A DNA stretch of 64,000 nucleotides, from contig JAIXPD010000095.1 of assembly GCA_027486405.1 (NCBI GenBank), forward strand, positions 1 to 64,000. The letters run 5' to 3'. Source of the DNA: Azospirillum sp. (GTDB lineage: Bacteria; Pseudomonadota; Alphaproteobacteria; Azospirillales; Azospirillaceae). A model generated the notes under the pieces. That model was not told where the DNA came from. It did not search any database and saw nothing but the letters and a program-made list of their open reading frames with translations. The number at the start of each line of letters is the position of its first letter. Position 1 is the stretch's first letter. Below are positions 8,411 to 15,300 of the stretch, in pieces. Made by a program: the position numbers and the translations under genes.

Positions 8411-8467
8411 TTGACAATCATTAATATGATACACTAATGTCTTAACGCTGTTTGAAAGTGTGTCATA
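8411..8467 (+). promoter_or_regulatory. Divergent control region with PaaX-like operator and promoter
   Basis: TTGACA (8411-8416) with TAATGT (8435-8440, 18-bp spacing) is a plausible sigma-70 promoter for the transporter genes. The inverted half-sites TATGATACAC (8425-8434) and GTGTGTCATA (8458-8467) differ at one base and have centres 33 bp apart, about three helical turns. The core TGATAC-N27-GTGTCA overlaps the promoter, as expected for repression. Further into the leader are a near-perfect palindrome CGAAACGGTTTCG (8577-8589) and a small hairpin (8617-8637). Confidence 0.6.
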
Positions 8468-8659
8468 AAACGAAGCGTCCGCCGATCAAGCTCTGGCGAC
8501 TGGTTTGGGTTGCTGGGTTGGGCGCTGGCGCAACATTCGCAAAACCATTTTTATATTAGGGGAAAATTTTTTCTTTCGAAACGGTTTCGTTTGAAACATT
8601 ATGGTTGGCAAATCGTCCCCCGGGCTGAAAACGGGGGCGCATCCAAACGGGAGGACACC

Positions 8660-9814
8660 ATGCGCATCCGCTTGCTCTCCACCATGGCCGCCGTCGTCGG
8701 CCTCACCCTTGGCGCCGTTGCCGGATCGGCGACCGCCGCCGACCCGATCAAGGTCGGGGCCATCGTGTCGGCCACCGGCCCGGCCTCCTTCCTGGGCGAC
8801 CCGGAAAAGAAGGTGCTGGAACTCTACGCCGACCGCATCAACCAGGCGGGCGGGGTGGCCGGGCGTCCGGTGCAACTGACCGTCTATGACGATGGCGGTG
8901 CGGCGGACAAGGCGGCGTCCTTCACCAAGCGGCTGATCGAAAGCGACAAGGTGGACGTGATCGTCGGCGGCACGACGACGGCGACGACGATGGCGGCGGC
9001 CCCGCTGGTCGAACGCGGCGAGGTTCCCTTCATTTCGCTGGCCGGTGCCGTGGTGATCGTCGAGCCGGTGAAGAAATGGGTGTTCAAGACCCCGCACACC
9101 GACCGCATGGCGGCGGAAAAGGTGATGGACGATCTGAAAAAGCGCGGGCTGACCAAGCTGGCGCTGGTGTCGGAGGATTCCGGCTTTGGCAAGTCGGGCC
9201 GCGAACAGACGCTGGCCGTTGCCAAGGAACGCGGGATCGAGCTGGTGGCCGACGAAACCTATGGCGCGAAGGACACCGATGTCACCGCGCAATTGACCAA
9301 GATCCGCAACAACCCGGCGGCCCAGGCCGTGCTGGTGTTCGGGTTGGGGCAGGGACCGGCGGTGGTGACGAAGAACTACCGCCAGCTTGTCATCAATCTG
9401 CCGCTCTACCAGTCGCACGGCGTGGCGTCGAAGGAATACATCCGCTTGGCCGGTGGCGCGGCGGAGGGCGTTCGGCTTCCGGCGGCGGGGCTGGTGGTCG
9501 CCTCCCAGCTTCCCGACAGCGACCCGCAGAAGAAGGTCGTCGTCGAGTTCACCAAGGTCTACGAGGAGGCGTTCAGCGTGGAGGTGTCGACCTTCGCCGG
9601 GCACGCCTATGACGGGCTGATGATCGCGCTGGACGCGGTGAAGCGCGCGGGCGGGACCGACAAGGCCAAGCTGCGCGACGCCATCGAACAGACCAAGGGC
9701 TATGTCGGCACCGGCGGCACGGTGACGATGTCGGCCAAGGACCATATGGGCCTGACGCTCGACGCCTTCCACATGGTGGAGGTGAAGCAGGGCGATTGGA
9801 CGCTGGCGAAGTAA
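8660..9814 (+). CDS. Periplasmic binding protein of a Liv-type ABC importer
   Basis: A 384-residue precursor with a clear signal peptide (MRIRLLSTMAAVVGLTLGAVAGSATAA, about 1-27). A Leu/Ile/Val-binding-type type I solute-binding fold (Peripla_BP_6) starts at DPIKVGAIVSATGPASFLGD. The longer open frame from 8510 is rejected because ATG 8660 follows GGGAGGAC and begins the signal peptide. It is the first gene of a six- or seven-gene transporter operon. The family takes up branched-chain amino acids but also benzoates, phenylacetates and other aromatic acids. The PaaX-like operator in front of it suggests an aromatic ligand, which sequence alone cannot confirm. Confidence 0.92.
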   Translation: MRIRLLSTMAAVVGLTLGAVAGSATAADPIKVGAIVSATGPASFLGDPEKKVLELYADRINQAGGVAGRPVQLTVYDDGGAADKAASFTKRLIESDKVDVIVGGTTTATTMAAAPLVERGEVPFISLAGAVVIVEPVKKWVFKTPHTDRMAAEKVMDDLKKRGLTKLALVSEDSGFGKSGREQTLAVAKERGIELVADETYGAKDTDVTAQLTKIRNNPAAQAVLVFGLGQGPAVVTKNYRQLVINLPLYQSHGVASKEYIRLAGGAAEGVRLPAAGLVVASQLPDSDPQKKVVVEFTKVYEEAFSVEVSTFAGHAYDGLMIALDAVKRAGGTDKAKLRDAIEQTKGYVGTGGTVTMSAKDHMGLTLDAFHMVEVKQGDWTLAK

Positions 9815-9851
9815 CGACAGGGGGGCAACGGTTCCTTCTCCCGCCCTTATT

Positions 9852-9954
9852 CCCCTCTCCCCCCTGGGGAGAGGTCGGGTGAGGGGGATCCGTCTGCCGG
9901 AGGCGTCTCGTCGCGCTTCCCCCTCACCCAGCCCTCTCCCTAGGGGGGAGAGGG
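9852..9954. repeat. REP/BIME-like double palindrome
   Basis: Two C/G-rich hairpins face each other. CCCCTCTCCCCCCTGGGGAG followed by GGTGAGGGGG is mirrored by CCCCCTCACCCAGCCCTCTCCC with GGGGGGAGAGGG. The element fills the gap between the binding protein and livH genes and could lower expression of downstream transport genes relative to the binding protein, as intercistronic REP hairpins do. Confidence 0.75.
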
Positions 9955-9993
9955 TTTGATTGGGGGGGAGCGCCTGAAAGCGAAAGACCCACA

Positions 9994-10869
9994 ATGCTCG
10001 CGGAACTGCTGCAATATCTGCTGTCGGGCCTGACCATCGGCGCGATCTACGCGCTGGCCGGTCTTGGCTTTTCGATCATCTACAACGCCAGCCACGTCAT
10101 CAACTTCGCCCAGGGCGAGTTCATCATGATCGGCGGCATGGCGTCGGCCACGCTGACCGCGTCGGGGGTTCCGCTGCCGCTGGCGATCCTGATCGGTTGC
10201 GGTGGGGCGATGCTGGTGGGCGTCGCCGTGGCGAAATTCGCGGTGGAACGGGCGCGCAAGGCGTCCACCGTCACCCTCATCATCATCACCATCGGCGCGT
10301 CGATCTTCCTGCGCGGCGTGGCCGAACTGGTGTGGGGCAAGGATTTCAAACGGCTGGACGCCTTTTCCGGGGAAACGCCGATCCAGCTGTTCGGCGCGTC
10401 GCTGCAACCGCAATCGCTGTGGGTGATGGGCTGCGCCGGGGTGCTGATCGTCGCCATCGGCCTGTTCTTCAACAAGACGCTGACCGGCAAGGCGATGCTC
10501 GCCACCTCGCACAACCGGCTTGCCGCGCAGCTCGTCGGCATCGACGTCAAGCGGGTGGTGCTGGCCTCCTTCGCGCTGTCGGCGGCGCTGGGGGCGGTGG
10601 GCGGGGCGGTGGTCGCGCCGATCACCTTTTCCTACACCGAGATGGGCATCATGCTGGGGCTGAAGGGCTTCACCGCCGCTGTGCTGGGGGGCCTGGGCCA
10701 TGGGCCGGGGGCCGTCGCCGGGGGTCTGATCGTCGGCGTGGCGGAGGCGCTGGGCGCTGGCTACCTGTCGTCGGCCTACAAGGACGCGGTGGCCTTCGTC
10801 ATCATCCTGGCCGTCCTTCTCTTCATGCCGAACGGCCTGTTCGGCAAACGCGGCACCGAGCGGGTGTGA
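9994..10869 (+). CDS. livH: Branched-chain/aromatic ABC importer permease LivH
   Basis: A 291-residue inner-membrane protein with about eight hydrophobic helices. It carries the family opening GLTIGAIYALAGLGFSIIYN and the conserved loop VINFAQGEFIMIGGM. It forms the transmembrane heterodimer with LivM. It follows the binding-protein gene after the palindromic element and precedes livM by four bases. The C-terminal EAA-like cytoplasmic loop and the FMPNGLFG ending are typical. Confidence 0.93.
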   Translation: MLAELLQYLLSGLTIGAIYALAGLGFSIIYNASHVINFAQGEFIMIGGMASATLTASGVPLPLAILIGCGGAMLVGVAVAKFAVERARKASTVTLIIITIGASIFLRGVAELVWGKDFKRLDAFSGETPIQLFGASLQPQSLWVMGCAGVLIVAIGLFFNKTLTGKAMLATSHNRLAAQLVGIDVKRVVLASFALSAALGAVGGAVVAPITFSYTEMGIMLGLKGFTAAVLGGLGHGPGAVAGGLIVGVAEALGAGYLSSAYKDAVAFVIILAVLLFMPNGLFGKRGTERV

Positions 10870-10873
10870 GCGC

Positions 10874-11821
10874 ATGAACCGCATTCTTCATGGCCGTTTG
10901 ACCGGCCTGGCCGTTCTGGGCGCGATCATCGCCGTCCTGCCGGTCTTCCTGACCAACAACTTCTACCTGGACGTCGCCATCCTCGCCGGATTCAACGCGG
11001 TGGTGTGCGTCGGTCTCAACCTGCTGATCGGCTACGCCGGGCAAATCAGTTTGGGCCACGCCGGGTTCTTCGGCATCGGGGCCTACGCGTCCGGCGTGCT
11101 GGTCGGCGTCTATGGCTGGCCGCCCATCGCCGCGCTGCTGGCTGGGGCGCTGTTCGTCGGGGCGCTGGCCTTTGCCGTGGCCAAGCCGATCCTGCGGCTG
11201 AAGGGCCATTATCTGGCGATGGCCACGCTGGGCATCGGCATCATCGTGTCCATCGTGCTGCGCACCGAAAGCGGCCTGACCGGCGGCCCCGACGGCATGA
11301 TGGTCGAGCCGTTCAAACTCTTCGGCGTCGAGCTGTATGGGGAAAAGGTCTGGTACTGGGTGGTCGGCGTTCTGCTGTTCGTCGTGGTCTGGCTGTCCTT
11401 GAACCTGATCGACAGCCCGATGGGCCGGGCGCTGCGCGCGGTCCACGGGTCGGAGGTGGCGGCCGAGGTGGTCGGTGTCGACACCGCGCGGTTCAAGGTG
11501 ATGGTCTTCGTGCTGTCGGCGGTGTTCGCCAGCGTCGCGGGCAGCCTGTTCGCCCATTACGCCGGTCTCATCACCCCGGCCAAGGCCGATTTCTTCAAAT
11601 CCATCGAGCTGGTGACGATGGTGGTGTTCGGCGGCATGGCCTCCACCTTCGGGGCGGTGGTCGGGGCGGTGGTGCTGACCCTGCTGCCGCAGGCGCTGAC
11701 CGTGTTCCAGGACTATCAGCAGATCGTGCTGGGCGCGATCCTGATGGCGACGATGGTTTTCATGCCGAAGGGGCTGCTTCCCACCCTGGCCGGCTTGCTC
11801 CCGTCGCGGAGGCGGGCATGA
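10874..11821 (+). CDS. livM: Branched-chain/aromatic ABC importer permease LivM
   Basis: A 315-residue inner-membrane protein with eight to ten hydrophobic helices and the family signature GYAGQISLGHAGFFGIGAYA (about 51-70). A second conserved stretch, SEVAAEVVGVDTARFK, is the cytoplasmic loop that contacts the ATPases. It pairs with LivH. Its stop codon overlaps the livG start by four bases (ATGA), so translation is probably coupled. Confidence 0.93.
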   Translation: MNRILHGRLTGLAVLGAIIAVLPVFLTNNFYLDVAILAGFNAVVCVGLNLLIGYAGQISLGHAGFFGIGAYASGVLVGVYGWPPIAALLAGALFVGALAFAVAKPILRLKGHYLAMATLGIGIIVSIVLRTESGLTGGPDGMMVEPFKLFGVELYGEKVWYWVVGVLLFVVVWLSLNLIDSPMGRALRAVHGSEVAAEVVGVDTARFKVMVFVLSAVFASVAGSLFAHYAGLITPAKADFFKSIELVTMVVFGGMASTFGAVVGAVVLTLLPQALTVFQDYQQIVLGAILMATMVFMPKGLLPTLAGLLPSRRRA

Positions 11822-12642
11822 ACATGCTGACATCGCACGAACCGTCTTCCGACGCCGCGCCGACGGCCCGGCGTCCCGGCCCGCTGCTGCTGCGGGTGGA
11901 GCATCTCAGCCGCGAGTTCGGTGGCGTGCTCGCCATCGGGGATCTCAGCTTCACCGTGGCGGCGGGCGACATCCATTCGATCATCGGCCCGAACGGGGCG
12001 GGGAAAACCACGCTCTTCAACCTCGTCACCGGGGTTTACAAACCGTCGGGCGGGCGGGTGCTGTTCGATGGGGCCGACGTGTCGGGGCAGGCCCCCTACC
12101 GGCTGGCGGCGCGCGGCATGTCGCGCACCTTCCAGAATTTGCAGATCTTCTTCAACATGACGGCGTTGGAAAACGTCATGGTCGGGCGTCATCTGCATCT
12201 GGACACCCGGCTGCTGCCCGCGCTGTTCCGGTTCCCGTCGCTGGTGCGCCGGGATTCGGAGGCGCGCGACCGGGCGGCGCAGTTGATGACCGATGTCGGG
12301 CTGTCGCGCTACATCGGGGCCGATGCCGATTCCATGCCCTATGGTGCCCTCAAACGGCTGGAGATCGCCCGCGCGCTGGCGTCCCAACCCAAGCTGTTGC
12401 TGCTCGACGAACCGGCGGCGGGGCTGAACGCCACCGAAAGCCGCGAGATCGACGAGGTCATCAAGACGGTCGCCGCCAGCGGCGTCACCGTCATCCTGGT
12501 CGAACACGACATGAAGATGGTGATGGGCATCTCCGACCACATCACCGCCCTCAATCATGGGCGCAAGCTGGCCGAAGGCACCCCGGCGGAGGTGGCGGCG
12601 AACCCCGACGTCATCGCCGCCTATCTCGGCGCGGCCCCGTAA
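11818..12642 (+). CDS. livG: ABC importer ATPase LivG
   Basis: A 274-residue nucleotide-binding subunit. It has Walker A GPNGAGKTTLFN (about 59-70), the Q-loop in RTFQNLQIF, a signature region YGALKRLEIARAL in which the usual LSxGQ is replaced by PYGALKR as in other LivG proteins, Walker B LLLLDEPAAG and the switch histidine in VEHDMK. The ATG at 11818 overlaps the livM stop and is preceded by GGAGG. The frame open from 11005 is an out-of-frame shadow over livM. It pairs with LivF to drive import. Confidence 0.93.
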   Translation: MNMLTSHEPSSDAAPTARRPGPLLLRVEHLSREFGGVLAIGDLSFTVAAGDIHSIIGPNGAGKTTLFNLVTGVYKPSGGRVLFDGADVSGQAPYRLAARGMSRTFQNLQIFFNMTALENVMVGRHLHLDTRLLPALFRFPSLVRRDSEARDRAAQLMTDVGLSRYIGADADSMPYGALKRLEIARALASQPKLLLLDEPAAGLNATESREIDEVIKTVAASGVTVILVEHDMKMVMGISDHITALNHGRKLAEGTPAEVAANPDVIAAYLGAAP

Positions 12643-12654
12643 GGAACCGGATCC

Positions 12655-13359
12655 ATGCTGTTGGAAATCGAGGGTCTGAACAGTCACTACGGCCGCATCC
12701 ACGCGCTGAAATCGGCCAACCTGACCGTGCGCGAAGGCGAACTGGTGGCGCTGGTCGGGGCGAACGGGGCGGGCAAGACCACGCTGCTGCGCACCCTGTC
12801 CGGCGTCCATCCGGCGTCCAGCGGGGTGGTCAGGTTCGACGGGCGCGACATCACCCGGATGAACGCGGTGCGCCGCGTGGCCGAAGGCGTGATCCAGGTG
12901 CCGGAGGGCCGCCAGCTCTTCGGCCCGCTAACGGTCGAGGACAATTTGCGCCTCGGGGCCTTCCGCCGGGGCAGCGGGACCCCCGACGCCGATCTGGAGC
13001 ATCTGTACGAGCTGTTTCCGGTGCTGCGGGTCAAGCGCGACCAACCGGCGGGGACCCTGTCGGGCGGGCAGCAGCAGATCGTTGCGCTGGGCCGCGCGCT
13101 GATGGCCAAGCCGCGCCTGCTGCTGCTCGACGAACCCAGCATGGGCCTGGCCCCGCTGCTGGTCGCTGAAATCTTCGAGGCGGTGCAGCGGCTCAAGCGC
13201 GAGGGTGTGACCATCCTGCTGGTCGAACAGAACGCCCACGCCGCCCTGTCCATCGCCGATCGCGGCTATGTCATCGAAACCGGCGAGATCGTGTTGAGCG
13301 ACACCGGCCCGGCGCTGTTGAGCAACGAGCGGGTGCGCCAAGCCTATCTGGGTCTTTGA
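12655..13359 (+). CDS. livF: ABC importer ATPase LivF
   Basis: A 234-residue nucleotide-binding subunit with Walker A GANGAGKTTLLRTLSG, a canonical LSGGQQQ signature, Walker B LLLLDEPSMGLAP and the switch histidine region EQNAHAAL (LivF characteristically has N-A-H). It completes the LivHMGF transporter. It begins 12 bases after livG and ends 45 bases before the next gene on the same strand. Confidence 0.93.
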   Translation: MLLEIEGLNSHYGRIHALKSANLTVREGELVALVGANGAGKTTLLRTLSGVHPASSGVVRFDGRDITRMNAVRRVAEGVIQVPEGRQLFGPLTVEDNLRLGAFRRGSGTPDADLEHLYELFPVLRVKRDQPAGTLSGGQQQIVALGRALMAKPRLLLLDEPSMGLAPLLVAEIFEAVQRLKREGVTILLVEQNAHAALSIADRGYVIETGEIVLSDTGPALLSNERVRQAYLGL

Positions 13360-13404
13360 TTTTACGGACTCAATTTTTGCGGACAAACAAGAGGACGGGA
13401 ACCG

Positions 13405-14370
13405 ATGTCCACCAGCGCGCCGACCAAAGCCTTCGCCTCCACCGGCGATCTTGAGCCGAAAACCGTCACCTTCGCCGAACTGGCCCCCGGTGCCTACGCC
13501 TACACCGCCGAGGGGGACCCCAACACCGGCATCATCGTCGGCGACGACGGGGTGATGGTGATCGACGCCCAGGCCACGCCGCTGATGGCCGAGGATGTGA
13601 TCGCCAAGGTCCGCACCGTCACCGACAAGCCGATCAAATACGTCCTGCTGACCCATTACCACGCCGTGCGCGTGCTGGGGGCGTCGGGCTACAACGCCGA
13701 CCACATCATCGCCAGCCGCGACACCTATGACCTGATCGTGGAGCGCGGCCAGCAGGATTACGAATCGGAGCTGGGCCGCTTTCCCCGCCTGTTCCAGGGG
13801 GCCGACTCGATCCCCGGCCTGACCTGGCCGACCATCGTCTTCGACAACCACATGACGCTGTGGCTGGGCAAGACGCGGGTGGAGATCATGCAGCTTGGCC
13901 GGGGCCACACCAAGGGCGACACCGTGGCGTGGCTGCCCGACAGCAAGGTGCTGTTCTCCGGCGATCTGGTGGAGTTCGGGGCCACCCCCTACACCGGCGA
14001 CGCCTATTTGCGGGAATGGCCCGCCACGCTCGACGCGCTGGCGGCGCTGAAGCCGGAAAAGCTGGTGCCGGGGCGCGGCGACGCGCTGACGACGCCGGAG
14101 CTGTGCGCCCAGGCCATCACCGAAACCAAGGAGTTCCTGACCGCCATGTACGGCGCGGTCGCCCAGGCGCGCGCCGCCGGGGCCGGGTTGGGCGACGCCT
14201 TTGCCCAGGCCCGCGCGGCGCTGGAACCGCGCTTTGGCCGCTGGGTGATCTTTGAACATTGCCTGCCGTTCGACGTGTCGCGCGCCTTTGACGAATCGGG
14301 CGGCATCCACGACCCGCGCATCTGGACCGCCGACCGCGATCGTGAGATGTGGGCGGCGTTGCAGGTCTGA
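13405..14370 (+). CDS. Metallo-beta-lactamase-fold protein with altered metal motif
   Basis: A 321-residue cytoplasmic protein with the MBL fold. The first strand segment reads GIIVGDDGVMVIDAQAT, where the family usually has ...DTG/DTQ, and later come GHTKGDTVAWLPDSKVLFSG and DLVEFG with their histidine and aspartate ligands. The central HxHxDH motif is changed: it reads T-H84-Y-H86-A-V88-R89, so the metal-2 Asp is Val and the following His is Arg. A mono-metal or non-hydrolytic activity is therefore likely. It lies in the transporter operon 45 bases after livF, which suggests a role in processing the imported compound, for instance as a thioesterase or lactonase. The substrate is unknown. 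Confidence 0.82.
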   Translation: MSTSAPTKAFASTGDLEPKTVTFAELAPGAYAYTAEGDPNTGIIVGDDGVMVIDAQATPLMAEDVIAKVRTVTDKPIKYVLLTHYHAVRVLGASGYNADHIIASRDTYDLIVERGQQDYESELGRFPRLFQGADSIPGLTWPTIVFDNHMTLWLGKTRVEIMQLGRGHTKGDTVAWLPDSKVLFSGDLVEFGATPYTGDAYLREWPATLDALAALKPEKLVPGRGDALTTPELCAQAITETKEFLTAMYGAVAQARAAGAGLGDAFAQARAALEPRFGRWVIFEHCLPFDVSRAFDESGGIHDPRIWTADRDREMWAALQV

Positions 14371-14502
14371 CCCTTTTGCCCTGACGCGTTTCGCCCAGAT
14401 GTGTTTCGCGTAGACTCGTTGGCCGATGGCGGCGCTGTTGCCTTCTCCACGTTCATCGGGGGCGGGGACAGCGCCGCGCCCCCATTATCAGGAACCGCCG
14501 CT

Positions 14503-15144
14503 GTGAAGCTGTACGGCTATTTCCGCTCCTCCGCCGCCTACCGGGTGCGCATCGCGCTGAACCTCAAGGGTTTGAAGCCTGAGTTGGTCTTTGTCCATCT
14601 GCGCCATGGCGAGCAGGGGCAGCCCGGTTTCGCCGCGCTGAACCCGGAAAAGCTGGTTCCGGCGCTGGAGGTCGATGGCCAGGTCCTGTCCCAGTCGCTG
14701 GCGATCATCGAGTATCTTGAGGAAACCCATCCCACCCCGGCGCTGCTGCCCGCCGATCCGCTGGACCGCGCGCGGGTGCGGGCGCTGGCGCTGGCGATCG
14801 CCTGCGACATCCACCCGCTCGACAATCTGCGGGTGCTCAAGCATCTGAAAAACGCCATGGGCCACAGCCAGGAGGAGGTCGATGGCTGGTACCGCCATTG
14901 GATCGCCGTGGGGTTGAGCGGCCTGGAAGCCCGTCTGGCGGGCGACCCGCGCACCGGGCGATTCTGCCATGGCGACACGCCGGGGCTGGCCGACGCGCTG
15001 CTGGTTCCGCAGCTCTACAACGCCCGCCGGATGGATTGCCCGCTCGACGGTTTTCCCACCCTGTTGCGGATCGATGCGGCCTGCCGGGAATTGCCGGCCT
15101 TCATCGCGGCGGCCCCCGAAAACCAGCCGGACGCCGAGGCGTAA
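14503..15144 (+). CDS. maiA: Maleylacetoacetate isomerase (zeta-class GST)
   Basis: A 213-residue glutathione S-transferase of the zeta class. The N-terminal thioredoxin-like domain opens KLYGYFRSSAAYRVRIALNL, with the SS-x-(S/A)-x-RVRIAL active-site signature. LVPALEVDGQVLSQSLAIIEYL follows, then an all-helical C-terminal domain. The family isomerises maleylacetoacetate or maleylpyruvate in tyrosine/homogentisate and gentisate breakdown. The GTG at 14503 with AGGAA upstream is chosen over the frame start at 14401, which adds 34 unrelated residues. No hmgA or fahA is nearby. Its position behind the importer suggests that aromatic-ring cleavage products are handled by the same unit. Confidence 0.87.
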   Translation: MKLYGYFRSSAAYRVRIALNLKGLKPELVFVHLRHGEQGQPGFAALNPEKLVPALEVDGQVLSQSLAIIEYLEETHPTPALLPADPLDRARVRALALAIACDIHPLDNLRVLKHLKNAMGHSQEEVDGWYRHWIAVGLSGLEARLAGDPRTGRFCHGDTPGLADALLVPQLYNARRMDCPLDGFPTLLRIDAACRELPAFIAAAPENQPDAEA

Positions 15145-15300
15145 GCGCACAATGCCGAGGCGTAACCGTACAGCCCGCCGTCATAGGCCGCTTTCGCGGT
15201 TCACCGCCGTCCGTCCATGTTATAAAGAGATCATGGAAAACCGTTCCCCGTCGGTCTGAACGCGCCGGGGAGCGGGGCAGCGGCGGGCAGCGGGGCACCT

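Noticed and set aside
13660-13690. A frameshift or sequencing error explaining the lost HxHxDH residues in the MBL protein
   Set aside because: The frame and flanking family sequence continue normally on both sides, so substitution is the simpler explanation.
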